Shown here: piece after piece, positions 53,296 through 62,300 of the stretch
Numbering within the stretch: the first letter of the stretch is position 1
Layout of the letters: every line of letters starts with the position of its first letter
Origin: Quadrisphaera sp. RL12-1S
Lineage (GTDB): Bacteria > Actinomycetota > Actinomycetes > Actinomycetales > Quadrisphaeraceae
Direction: 5' to 3'
Assembly (NCBI RefSeq): GCF_014270065.1
Contig: NZ_JACNME010000005.1
Location: forward strand, 62,001 to 126,000
DNA length: 64,000 nucleotides
Program-made: the position numbers and the translations under genes
Notes under the pieces: model-generated
The model's input: the letters and a program-made list of their open reading frames with translations, nothing else
The model's database searches: none
What the model was told of the DNA's origin: nothing

Positions 53296-53352
53296 CCTGC
53301 CACGTGACGTGGCAGGAAGTCGACGGGCAGTGTCACCCTTGCCACTGGTGGC
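53296..53352. promoter_or_regulatory. Palindromic operators between GlxA-type regulator and divergent genes
   Basis: CCTGCCACGT-G-ACGTGGCAGG (53296-53316) is a perfect inverted repeat with ten-base arms beginning nine bases before the regulator start. A second, GCCAC-TG-GTGGC (53341-53352), shares the GCCAC/GTGGC half-site 25 bases away and lies before the divergent small gene. Together they look like a control region read on both sides. Confidence 0.65.
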
Positions 53353-53381
53353 GCAACATCGACGGCCGCCAACATCCAGTC

Positions 53382-53546
53382 ATGGAGATCGTCGTGGCCC
53401 TGGCCGCCACCGTGCCGCTGCTCGTCGTCGTCGCCGTCGTGCTGGTCGCCGTGAGGGGCGACGGGTACGGCCACCGCCCGCCGCCGTCCTCCCACCGCGA
53501 CTGGGAGGCCGGGCACCTGCCGAGCCGCACCTACCGAGAAGGATGA
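53382..53546 (+). CDS. Small single-pass membrane protein (54 residues)
   Basis: From the ATG at 53382: one membrane helix (residues about 2-24, EIVVALAATVPLLVVVAVVLVAV) followed by a polar tail rich in His, Pro and Arg. It is divergent from the GlxA-type regulator and four bases before the methyltransferase. No family recognised. Coding is supported by the helix, the operon spacing and absence of any competing frame. Confidence 0.5.
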   Translation: MEIVVALAATVPLLVVVAVVLVAVRGDGYGHRPPPSSHRDWEAGHLPSRTYREG

Positions 53547-53550
53547 GCGC

Positions 53551-54435
53551 GTGGACGAGCGCGCAGCGGTGGACCTGAACCTCGCGAACTGGGACGAGCG
53601 GGCCGTCGCGCACGCCGCCCCCGGCACCGGCTACGTGCTGGAGGACTACGTGACCGACCCGTCCAAGGTCTCCGACGTCGTGCGGTTCGACCAGCCGAGG
53701 CTGGGGGACCTCGCCGGCGTCCGGGGCGTCCACCTGCAGTGCCACCTCGGCACGGACACGCTCTCCCTGGCGCGGCTCGGGGCGCGCATGACCGGGGTCG
53801 ACTTCTCCCCCAGCGCCCTGCACCACGCGAGCGCGCTGGCCGCCCGGACCGGGACCGAGATCGACTACCACCGGGCCGACGTCAGCGACGGCGCGGCGGT
53901 GCTGGCCGCCGTGGGCGAAGGCAGGTACGACCTCGTGTACACCGGCATCGGCGCGCTGTGCTGGCTCCCCCGGATCGCCGACTGGGCGCGGCTCGTGGCG
54001 GACCTGCTCGCGCCCGGCGGGCGGCTGTTCGTGCGCGACGGCCACCCGGCGCTGCTGGCGCTGGACCAGGACCGCACAGACGGCGACCTCGTGCTGGCCT
54101 TCCCGTACTTCGAGCGCGGTGAGCCCACGGTGTTCGACGAGCCGGGCACGTACGTGCAGACCGACCACGTCTTCACCCACACCCGCAGCGCCGAGTGGAA
54201 CCACGGCCTGGGCGAGCTGGTCACGGCCGTCCTGGACGCCGGGCTGCGGCTCACGGGCCTGGCCGAGCACCGGAGCATCCCGTGGAAGGCGATGGACCAC
54301 ATGATCGAGGTGCCCCCCGCCGGCGGTGCAGACGGTGCAGACGGTGCTGACGGCGCCGGCGAGTGGGCCCTGCCCGGCGACGCCGCCGACCGCGTCCCGC
54401 TGAGCTTCACCCTCCAGGCCGTGAAGCCCGCCTAG
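53551..54435 (+). CDS. SAM-dependent methyltransferase
   Basis: A 294-residue class I methyltransferase. The SAM-binding motif is degenerate (HLQCHLGTDTLSLARLGARMTGVDFSPSALHHA, residues about 61-93), followed by DYHRADVSD, DLVYTGIGALCWL and LAPGGRLFVRDGH. This pattern is common in actinobacterial methyltransferases of unknown substrate. A Gly-Ala-Asp repeat (three nine-base units, near residue 260) lies close to the C-terminus. The GTG start is 4 bases after the small membrane protein. Confidence 0.87.
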   Translation: MDERAAVDLNLANWDERAVAHAAPGTGYVLEDYVTDPSKVSDVVRFDQPRLGDLAGVRGVHLQCHLGTDTLSLARLGARMTGVDFSPSALHHASALAARTGTEIDYHRADVSDGAAVLAAVGEGRYDLVYTGIGALCWLPRIADWARLVADLLAPGGRLFVRDGHPALLALDQDRTDGDLVLAFPYFERGEPTVFDEPGTYVQTDHVFTHTRSAEWNHGLGELVTAVLDAGLRLTGLAEHRSIPWKAMDHMIEVPPAGGADGADGADGAGEWALPGDAADRVPLSFTLQAVKPA

Positions 54436-54643
54436 ACCGGGGGTCGAGCCAGCGCCGCTCGTCGGGGACGTCCTGCGCGTCGCACAGCGCCACCCACACG
54501 TCGCGCGGGGGGACGCCGTCGTCGAGGGCCTGCACCGGGGAGCGACCTCCGAGGTCGCTGAGCACGATGTCGGAGGCCAGGGACCGTGCGTACTCGGGGC
54601 CGAACACGGCGTCGGCCAGCTGCCAGAACTCGCTGTGGCGCAT
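54407..54643 (-). CDS. DUF3046 protein
   Basis: A 78-residue protein with the DUF3046 pattern RHSEFWQLADAVFGPEYARSLASDIVLSDLGGRSPVQALDDGVPPRDVWVALCDAQDVP. The ATG at 54643 matches the usual start (M-R-x-x-E-F-W), with GGGAGG nine bases upstream. In many actinobacteria this gene lies by recA/recX, but here it is about 20 kb away. The 3' end overlaps the methyltransferase gene by 29 bases. Function unknown. Confidence 0.85.
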   Translation of the reverse strand: MRHSEFWQLADAVFGPEYARSLASDIVLSDLGGRSPVQALDDGVPPRDVWVALCDAQDVPDERRWLDPRSRRASRPGG

Positions 54644-54734
54644 CCCGCCCATCCTCCCCTCGCGGTGGTGAGGCTCGCCACGCGGGCCACGGCGCGCGCC
54701 CCGTGCTCCCCGGCGGGCGTGGTGTGATCGGCGG

Positions 54735-55100
54735 GTGCCCGCGACCGATGCCCTGACGAGCCGCCAGCGCCTGGTGCTGCGCACCTTCACCACCGTCGCC
54801 GTGGTCGAGGCCTTCACGTGGGTGGGTCTGCTCATCGGCATGTACTTCAAGTACCTGGCACCGGACAGGACCGAGGTCGGCGTGCACGTCTTCGGGCCGG
54901 TCCACGGCGGCGTCTTCGTCGCCTACCTCGTGCTGTCGGTGCTGGCGTGGCGCTCGCTGCGCTGGAGCCCCGCCACGCTGGTCACGGCCCTGGTCTGCAG
55001 CGTCCCGCCGCTGTTCACGGTGGTCTTCGAGGTGTGGGCCGCCCGCACCGGCCGCCTCACCCCCACCCGGTCCCGCACCCGCGAGCGCGCGCTCGTCTGA
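54735..55100 (+). CDS. DUF3817 integral membrane protein
   Basis: A 121-residue protein of the DUF3817 family with three membrane helices and the conserved VVEAFTWVGLLIGMYFKYL and VGVHVFGPVHGGVFVAYLVL segments. A TGTGAT six bases before the GTG start may be a weak leaderless -10 box. Function unknown. It is divergent from DUF3046. Confidence 0.85.
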   Translation: MPATDALTSRQRLVLRTFTTVAVVEAFTWVGLLIGMYFKYLAPDRTEVGVHVFGPVHGGVFVAYLVLSVLAWRSLRWSPATLVTALVCSVPPLFTVVFEVWAARTGRLTPTRSRTRERALV

Positions 55101-55197
55101 CCTGCGCCCGGGCAGGTGCGCCTCCACCGGTCGGTGGAGGGCTCGACCCACCGCCGGCTGCTCCCGCGCGGCGCCGGGGACGGGCAGGCTCGTCACC

Positions 55198-56076
55198 ATG
55201 AGCAGCGGGACGAGCAGCGGGACGAGCAGAGGGCCGGCGGTCAGCGTGACCGGGCTCCACAAGCACTACGGCGCCAAGCGCGCCGTCGACGGGGTCTCGT
55301 TCGAGGTGCCGGCCGGGCAGGTGTTCGCGCTGCTGGGGCCCAACGGGGCGGGCAAGTCCACCACGGTGGAGGTGCTGGAGGGCTACCGCGCCCGCACGTC
55401 CGGCGAGGTCAGCGTGCTCGGCGCCGACCCCGGGCGCCCGACGCCCGCGTGGCGGGCGCGGATCGGGATCGTCGCGCAGTCCACCAAGGACCTGTCCGAC
55501 CTCACCGTCACCGAGGTGGTCCGCCAGTTCGCCACCTTCTACCCCCGGCCGCGTCGCCCCGAGGCCGTCATCGAGCAGGTCGGCCTCGCCGACGACGCCC
55601 GCACCCGCGCCAGCGCGCTGTCCGGCGGGAGGCGCCGGCGCCTCGACGTCGCCCTGGGGATCATCGGCAGCCCGGAGCTGCTGTTCCTGGACGAGCCGAC
55701 CACGGGCTTCGACCCGGAGGCCCGCCGCGAGTTCTGGGCTCTGGTGCAGCTGCTCGCGGCGGACGGCACCACGATCCTGCTGACCACCCACTACCTCGAC
55801 GAGGTAGAGGTGCTCGCGGACGCCCTGGCCGTCATCGACGGCGGCCGCATCGTCGCCACCGGCACACCGGTCACGCTGGGCGACCGGGACCGGGCCCCGG
55901 CCACAGTCCGCTGGCGCGACGACGGCGGGGCCTGGCGCACCGAGCTGACCCCCGAGCCGGCGGGGCTCGTCGCCCGCCTGCACGCCCAGCTCGGTGAGCT
56001 GGACGGCCTCAGCGTCCACCGCCCCACCCTCGAGGACGCCTACCTGGCCCTCATCGCCGGCGGGACCGACCGGTGA
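55198..56076 (+). CDS. ABC exporter ATP-binding protein
   Basis: A 292-residue ATPase of the drug/lipid exporter type: Walker A LLGPNGAGKSTT (about residue 47), Q-loop VAQSTKDL, a signature altered to LSGGRRRRLD instead of LSGGQ, Walker B LLFLDEPTTGFD and switch His in LTTHYLDE. The short N-terminus encodes a Ser-Gly-Thr repeat made by a 12-base tandem repeat. Coupled to the permease by a GTGA overlap. Confidence 0.93.
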   Translation: MSSGTSSGTSRGPAVSVTGLHKHYGAKRAVDGVSFEVPAGQVFALLGPNGAGKSTTVEVLEGYRARTSGEVSVLGADPGRPTPAWRARIGIVAQSTKDLSDLTVTEVVRQFATFYPRPRRPEAVIEQVGLADDARTRASALSGGRRRRLDVALGIIGSPELLFLDEPTTGFDPEARREFWALVQLLAADGTTILLTTHYLDEVEVLADALAVIDGGRIVATGTPVTLGDRDRAPATVRWRDDGGAWRTELTPEPAGLVARLHAQLGELDGLSVHRPTLEDAYLALIAGGTDR

Positions 56077-56867
56077 GCGCCCTGCTGAGGGCGTCGCGGG
56101 CCCGCACGGTGGTCGAGCTCAAGGAGCTGTCCCGCTCCTGGGACGCGCTGATCTTCAACGTCTTCTTCCCGATCATCTTCCTGTTCATCTTCGGGTCGGT
56201 GTTCTCCGGTGACGTCGCGCCCGGCGTGACCTTCACGCAGTACTTCACCGCCGGCATGGCCGCCTCGGGCGTGCTGCTGGTGAGCTTCCAGTCTCTGGCC
56301 ATCTCCATCGCTGTGGAGCGCGACGACGGCCTGCTCAAGCGCCTGGAGGGCACGCCGATGCCGCCGGCGGCGTACTTCCTGGGCAAGGTGGGGCTCGTCG
56401 TCGTCACCGGGGCGGTGCAGATGGCGGTGCTGCTGACGGCCGCGCACCTGCTCTTCGACGTCGACCTGCCCGCCGGGCCGCAGCAGTGGGCCACGCTGGC
56501 GTGGGTGACGGTGCTGGGGGCCGCCGCGGGCACGCTGCTGGGCATCGCCTACTCGAGCATCCCCCGCACCGGCCGCTCCGCGAGCGCCGTCACCGCGCCC
56601 GTGGTGCTGGTGCTGCAGTTCATCTCCGGGGTGTTCTTCGTCTACAGCCAGCTGCCGGGGTGGATGCAGGACGTCGCGGCGGTGTTCCCGCTGAAGTGGA
56701 TGGCGCAGGGCTTCCGCGCGGCGCTGCTCCCGGACTCGATGGCGGCGGCCGAGCCGGCGGGCTCGTGGCAGCTGGGGCTCATCGCGCTGGTGCTCGCCGG
56801 GTGGACGGTGGTGGGTCTGGTGCTGTGCCGGACCACCTTCCGGTGGCGCCGCCGCGGGGACGGGTAG
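56073..56867 (+). CDS. ABC-2 type exporter permease
   Basis: A 264-residue permease with six membrane helices: an N-terminal amphipathic segment, ALIFNVFFPIIFLFIFGSVF, then the conserved LLKRLEGTPMPPAAYFLGKV, helices at about 105-175 and LQFISGVFFVYSQLPGWMQ before the last two. With the ATPase it forms a half-size exporter. It is followed by a histidine kinase gene four bases later. Confidence 0.92.
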   Translation: MSALLRASRARTVVELKELSRSWDALIFNVFFPIIFLFIFGSVFSGDVAPGVTFTQYFTAGMAASGVLLVSFQSLAISIAVERDDGLLKRLEGTPMPPAAYFLGKVGLVVVTGAVQMAVLLTAAHLLFDVDLPAGPQQWATLAWVTVLGAAAGTLLGIAYSSIPRTGRSASAVTAPVVLVLQFISGVFFVYSQLPGWMQDVAAVFPLKWMAQGFRAALLPDSMAAAEPAGSWQLGLIALVLAGWTVVGLVLCRTTFRWRRRGDG

Positions 56868-56871
56868 CCGG

Positions 56872-58059
56872 GTGGACTTCTTCGAGCGCAGCCGCATCGG
56901 CTGGCACGCCGCCTGGTACGGCGTGCTCGGGGTCACCGCACTCACCGTGGCGGCGCTGGGCAGCGCACCCCCACCCGACCGCCTCACCGCCGTCGCCGCT
57001 CTGGCGGCGGCGGCGCTGGCGTACGCGGTGCTCGGCCGGAAGCTGCTGGGCGACGACGACGACCGGCCCCGAGCCCGCGTCCGCTTCGCGATGTACGCCG
57101 CCGCGGTCACCGGGTGCCTGGTGGTCCTCTCGGTGGCCCTGAGCCCGGGGATCGCCCTGCCACCGCTGTTCGTCTTCTTCCCGCAGGTGTGGGCCATGGC
57201 GCCGCGCTGGTGGGCGATCGGCGCGGTGGTGGTCACGCCCGCGGCGCTGGGGCTGGTGGACGTCGCCCAGCGGGGCTGGGACCAGGCCGCGGTGCCGGAC
57301 GCGGTGGCCACGGCCTTCCTGCAGTCGGCCGCCGCCGTCGTCCTGGGGTTGTGGATCACGGGTCTGGTGCGCGAGAGCGAGGAGCGGGCGTCCCTGCTGG
57401 CTGAGCTCACCGCCACCCGCGCGGAGCTGGCCGCCGCCGAGCACGCCCGCGGGGTGCACGCCGAGCGGGAGCGCCTCGCGGGCGAGATCCACGACACCCT
57501 CGCGCAGGGTTTCCTCAGCATCGTGGCGCTCGCGCAGGCCGCCCACGACGGGCAGACCCACCAGCGCCTCGACCTCATCGAGGCCACGGCCCGCGCCAAC
57601 CTCGCCGAGGCGCGGGCCATCGTCGCCGCCCACACCCCACCGGACCTCGCCGCGGGCCTGTCCCCCCACCGGCTCGTCGGCGCGCTGGAGCGCCTCGCCG
57701 CCCGCACCACCGCCACCGACGGCACCGCGGTCGAGCTCGACCTGCCCGGCGTCCTACCGCCGCTGACCAGCGAGGCGGAGGTCGTGCTCCTGCGCGCGGC
57801 GCAGGAGGGCCTCGGCAACGCCCGCCGCCACGGCGCCGCCGCGCGGGTGGTCCTCGCGCTCGCGGTGGACGTCGAGGGCGTGGAGCTGACCGTCACCGAC
57901 GACGGGACCGGGCTCGCCGCGCCCCCCACCAGCACGAACACCGGCTACGGGCTGGCCGCGATGGCCGCCCGCGCCGCCCAGGTGGGCGGGTCCGCCGTGC
58001 TGGAGCAGCGCACCGGCGGTGGCGCCGGGTGCGTCCTGCGCGTCAGGGTGCCCGCATGA
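56872..58059 (+). CDS. Sensor histidine kinase (NarL type, HisKA_3)
   Basis: A 395-residue sensor. About six membrane helices make up residues 1-165 without a clear outer domain, as in kinases that sense membrane stress. HisKA_3 has RERLAGEIHDTLAQGFLSIV with the phospho-accepting His near residue 208. The ATPase domain has VLLRAAQEGLGNARRHGAA and LTVTDDGTGLA, ending in GYGLAAMAARAAQVGG. The GTG start follows the permease. It should sense a signal linked to the exporter and phosphorylate the next gene's product. Confidence 0.93.
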   Translation: MDFFERSRIGWHAAWYGVLGVTALTVAALGSAPPPDRLTAVAALAAAALAYAVLGRKLLGDDDDRPRARVRFAMYAAAVTGCLVVLSVALSPGIALPPLFVFFPQVWAMAPRWWAIGAVVVTPAALGLVDVAQRGWDQAAVPDAVATAFLQSAAAVVLGLWITGLVRESEERASLLAELTATRAELAAAEHARGVHAERERLAGEIHDTLAQGFLSIVALAQAAHDGQTHQRLDLIEATARANLAEARAIVAAHTPPDLAAGLSPHRLVGALERLAARTTATDGTAVELDLPGVLPPLTSEAEVVLLRAAQEGLGNARRHGAAARVVLALAVDVEGVELTVTDDGTGLAAPPTSTNTGYGLAAMAARAAQVGGSAVLEQRTGGGAGCVLRVRVPA

Positions 58060-58709
58060 CCTCCGCCGCTGGGCAGCAGCCGCTGCGCCTCGTCGTCGTC
58101 GACGACCACCCGGTGGTCCGCGCCGGCATCGTGGCGCTGCTGTCCGCGGAGGCCGACCTCGCCGTCGTCGCGGAGGTCGACGACGGCGACGGCGTGCTCG
58201 CCGCCTGGGAGCAGCACCGCCCCGACGTGGTGCTCATGGACCTGCGCATGCCCGGGGTGGACGGGGTGACGGCCACCGCCCGCCTCAGGGCCGCGCACCC
58301 GGCGTCCCGGGTGCTCGTGCTCACCACGTACGACACCGACGCGGACATCCTGCGCGCCGTGGAGGCCGGCGCCACCGGCTACCTGCTCAAGGACGCCCCG
58401 CGGGCGGCGCTGACGGACGCCGTCCGCAGGGCCGCCCGCGGGGAGACGGTGCTGGCGCCGCCGGTGGCCGCGAAGCTGCTGACGAGGATGCGCGAGCCCG
58501 CCGCCGAGCGCCTCACCGCCCGCGAGACGGAGGTGCTGGCGTGCGTGGCGCGCGGGCTGAGCAACCCCGCGATCGCGGCCGAGCTGTTCATCGGCGAGGC
58601 GACGGTGAAGAGCCACCTGCTGCGCGTCTTCAGCAAGCTCGGCGTGGACGACCGGACCGCGGCCGTCACCGTGGCGATGTCGCGCGGGCTGCTGCCCCCG
58701 CCCCGCTAG
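58056..58709 (+). CDS. NarL/LuxR-type response regulator
   Basis: A 217-residue partner of the kinase. The receiver domain has VVVDDHPVV and the phospho-Asp in VVLMDLRMPG (about residue 66), with a Thr in LTTYDTDADI and Lys in YLLKDAPR. The LuxR helix-turn-helix is LTARETEVLACVARGLSNPAIAAELFIGEATVKSHLLRVFSKLG. The ATG overlaps the kinase stop (ATGA). It probably controls the exporter genes. Confidence 0.95.
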   Translation: MTSAAGQQPLRLVVVDDHPVVRAGIVALLSAEADLAVVAEVDDGDGVLAAWEQHRPDVVLMDLRMPGVDGVTATARLRAAHPASRVLVLTTYDTDADILRAVEAGATGYLLKDAPRAALTDAVRRAARGETVLAPPVAAKLLTRMREPAAERLTARETEVLACVARGLSNPAIAAELFIGEATVKSHLLRVFSKLGVDDRTAAVTVAMSRGLLPPPR

Positions 58710-59260
58710 GCCCCCTGGCCGCGGGGCGGCTGGCAGAAGCGCAGGTGGTTGCCGTACGGGTCGCCCACGGTGAAGGTCGGGCCGCCGGGGGCGTCCTCCT
58801 CCAGACCGGGGCGCTGGTGGGCCCACAGCTTCGGGCGCAGCTCGGCGTGCAGCGCCCGGACGTCGCGGACCGGGACCCACAGCACCGCGCCGGGGACGCC
58901 GTCCCCGTAGTGCTCGGACAGGTCCACGGTCACCTCGTCGCGGCGCAGCCGCTGGTAGAGGGGCAGGTCCGGCTCGAAGCGGTGCTCCCAGAGCAGCTCG
59001 AAGCCCAGCGACGCGTAGAACTCCCTGCCCACGGCGCCGTCCAGCACCCGCAGGACGGGCACGGGCGCGCCGAGCTGCGGCGGTTCCCGCCGGTCGCGGT
59101 CCAGGAGCGCCGAGGCGGTGTTCCAGTCGCGGTGCCCGAGCTGGTGGGCCACCAGCTCCAGCGCCGCGGAGTGCGTCAGGTCCACCCCGCGGGCGGCCAG
59201 GTCCTTGCGCAGCGCCCGGGCGGCGGTCTTGGCGGTCTCGACGTCGACGATCACGGTCAT
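58706..59260 (-). CDS. Glyoxalase-superfamily protein with N-terminal extension
   Basis: A 184-residue protein. Residues about 6-55 form a helical unit (AKTAARALRKDLAARG, SAALELVAHQLGHRDWNTASALL) seen in a group of actinobacterial glyoxalase-like proteins. The rest is a VOC/bleomycin-resistance domain (PVLRVLDGAVGREFYASLGFELLWEHRFEPDLPLY, then ALHAELRPKL and FTVGDPYGNHLRFCQP). The ATG has GGAGCGAGGG upstream. It converges on the response regulator with a four-base overlap. Confidence 0.85.
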   Translation of the reverse strand: MTVIVDVETAKTAARALRKDLAARGVDLTHSAALELVAHQLGHRDWNTASALLDRDRREPPQLGAPVPVLRVLDGAVGREFYASLGFELLWEHRFEPDLPLYQRLRRDEVTVDLSEHYGDGVPGAVLWVPVRDVRALHAELRPKLWAHQRPGLEEDAPGGPTFTVGDPYGNHLRFCQPPRGQGA

Positions 59261-59393
59261 CCCTCGCTCCGCGCCGTGCTCCGGGTGCCCGCACTGTGCC
59301 CCCGCGCAGACCTCCGGATCAACCCCCGTCGGCAGCCTCCGTCCGAGCGCGACCGCCGGGCCGATGTCGGTGGTCGGTGCGACGATCCCGGAC

Positions 59394-62300
59394 ATGGGTG
59401 CAGCGCCGGTGGACGACGTGCTGGAGCGCTTCTCCGCGCCCACGCGGGACTGGTTCCGCGGCGCGTTCGAGAGGCCGACGGCCGCGCAGGAGGGCGCGTG
59501 GCGAGCGGTCTCCAGCGGTGACCACGCGCTCGTCGTCGCCCCCACCGGCTCGGGCAAGACGCTGTCGGCGTTCCTGTGGGCCCTCGACCGGCTGGCGGTG
59601 CAGGGGCGTCCAGAAGACCCGCTGCGGCGCACCCGCGTCATCTACGTCTCGCCGCTGAAGGCGCTCGCCACGGACGTCGAGCGCAACCTGCGCTCCCCGC
59701 TGCTCGGCATCGGCTACGCCGCGCAGCGCCTGGGCGCCCCCGTGCCCGAGGTGAGCGTGTCCATCCGCTCCGGGGACACCCCCGCCGACGAGCGCCGCGC
59801 CTTCACGCGGCGCCCGCCGGACGTGCTCATCACGACGCCCGAGTCCCTCTTCCTCCTCCTGACGTCCAAGGCGCGCGAGGTGCTGGGCGGCGTGGAGACG
59901 GTGATCCTCGACGAGGTGCACGCGGTGGCGGGCACCAAGCGCGGCGCGCACCTGGCCCTGACCCTGGAGCGGCTCGACGCGCTGCTCGAGGCCGGCGGCG
60001 GCTCCCCCGCCCAGCGGATCGGCCTGTCGGCCACGGTGCGGCCGGTGGAGGAGGTCGCGCGGTTCCTCTCCGGCGCGCGGCCGATCGGCGCGGAGCCGGG
60101 GGCCGGCGGCCGCCCGGTGACCATCGTCCAGCCGGCCTCGGCCAAGTCGTGGGACCTGTCGGTGGTGGTCGCCGTCCCGGACATGGGCGAGCTCGGCCAG
60201 AGGTCGGAGGAGGACCTCACGGGTCTGGCCGCCGGCGAGCCGCAGCGGCGGTCCATCTGGCCGGCGGTCGAGGAGCGCGTCGTCGACCTCGTGGCCGCCC
60301 ACCGCTCGACCATCGTCTTCGCCAACTCCCGCCGCGTGGCCGAGCGCCTCACCACCCGCCTCAACGAGGTGTGGGCAGAGCGCCACGCCCCTGACCCTGA
60401 AGCAGAGGGTGAGGGTGAGACTTCCGACGACGACGCAGGTCAGCGGCTCACTGGTCGAAGGACGCCCGCCGAGGTCATGGCCCAGGCCGGTCAGTCCCAG
60501 GGCCTGCCGGCCGACGCGCCGGTGCTCGCGCGCGCCCACCACGGGTCGGTCAGCCGGGAGCAGCGGACCCTCATCGAGGAGGACCTCAAGGCCGGTCGCC
60601 TGCCCGCCGTCGTCGCGACCTCCAGCCTGGAGCTGGGCATCGACATGGGCGCGGTCGACCTCGTCGTCCAGGTCGGCTCCCCACCGTCGGTGGCTTCGGG
60701 GCTGCAGCGCGTCGGCCGCGCGGGCCACCAGGTGGGTGCCACGAGCCGCGGGGTCCTCTTCCCCCAGCACCGCAGCGACCTCGTGCAGACCGCCGTCGTC
60801 ACCGAGCGCATGCGCACCGGCGGCATCGAGGCCCTGCGCGTCCCCGCCAGCCCGCTCGACGTCCTGGCCCAGCAGGTGGTGGCGATCACCGCCCTCGACG
60901 AGGTCACCGTCGACGAGCTCGAGCGCCTCGTCCGCCGCGCCGCGCCCTTCTCGGGGCTGACCCGCGGCGTGCTGGAGGCCGTGCTCGACATGCTCGCGGG
61001 GCGCTACCCCAGCGAGGAGTTCGCCGAGCTGCGGCCGCGCATCGTGTGGGACCGCACCACCGGCGTCCTCACCGGCCGCCCCGGTGCGCAGCGCCTGGCG
61101 GTCACGAGCGGCGGCACCATCCCCGACCGCGGCCTGTACGGCGTCTTCCTCGCCTCCGGCGAGGGCCCCGGACGCCGCGTCGGCGAGCTCGACGAGGAGA
61201 TGGTCTACGAGTCCCGCGTGGGCGACGTCTTCACCCTCGGCACCTCCACGTGGCGCATCGAGGACATCACCCACGACCGCGTGCTGGTCACCCCCGCCCC
61301 CGGCGTGCCCGGCAAGCTGCCGTTCTGGCACGGCGAGGCCGTCGGCCGGCCCTACGAGCTGGGCCGCGCCATCGGCGCCTTCACCCGCGAGATGGGCTCC
61401 CTGCTCGGCGACGGGGGCGACGACGACGCCGGCCGCCAGCGCGCGCTGGCCGCGGGCCTGGACGAGTGGGCCGCCGACAACCTCCACGCCTACCTGACCG
61501 AGCAGCGCGAGGCCACCGGGCACCTCCCCGACGACCGCACGATCGTCGTGGAGCGGTTCCGCGACGAGCTGGGCGACTGGCGGGTGGTGGTCCACTCCCC
61601 CTTCGGCGCCCAGCTGCACGCGCCGTGGGCGCTGGCCCTGGCGGCCCGGCTGCGGGAGCGGTTCGGGCTCGACGCCCAGGCGATGTCCTCCGACGACGGC
61701 ATCGTGCTGCGCCTGCCCGACCTCGACCTCCTCTCCCCCGACTGGGACGGCGACCTCACCGCTCGCAGCGAGCCACCGGACGTCCTGGAGGCCGTGCTGG
61801 TCGAGCCGGAGGACGTCGAGGCGCTCGTCACCGCCGAGCTGGGCGGATCCGCCCTGTTCGCGAGCCGGTTCCGCGAGTGCGCGGCCCGCTCCCTGCTGCT
61901 CCCCCGTCGTCGTCCTGACCGGCGCACGCCGCTGTGGCAGCAGCGGCAGCGGGCCGCCCAGCTGCTGGAGGTCGCCAGCCGCTACCCGTCCTTCCCCGTG
62001 GTGCTGGAGACCGCGCGCGAGGTGCTCTCCGACGTCTTCGACGTGCCCGGGCTCGAGGCGCTCCTGCGCGACCTGCGCTCCGGGGCGGTGCGCGTGGTGC
62101 AGGTGACCACGGAGCAGCCGTCGCCGTTCGCACGGTCGCTGCTGTTCGGGTACGTGGCGCAGTTCCTCTACGAGGGCGACACGCCGCTGGCGGAGAAGCG
62201 CGCGGCCGCGCTCTCGCTCGACCCGACCCTCCTCGCCGAGCTGCTGGGCCGCGGCGACGGCGCCTCCCTGGCCGACCTGCTCGACCCCGAGCAGCTCACC

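Noticed and set aside
55201-55230. 12-base repeats at the start of the ABC ATPase gene as regulatory elements
   Set aside because: They lie inside the coding region and simply encode a Ser-Gly-Thr repeat before the conserved domain. No promoter feature accompanies them.
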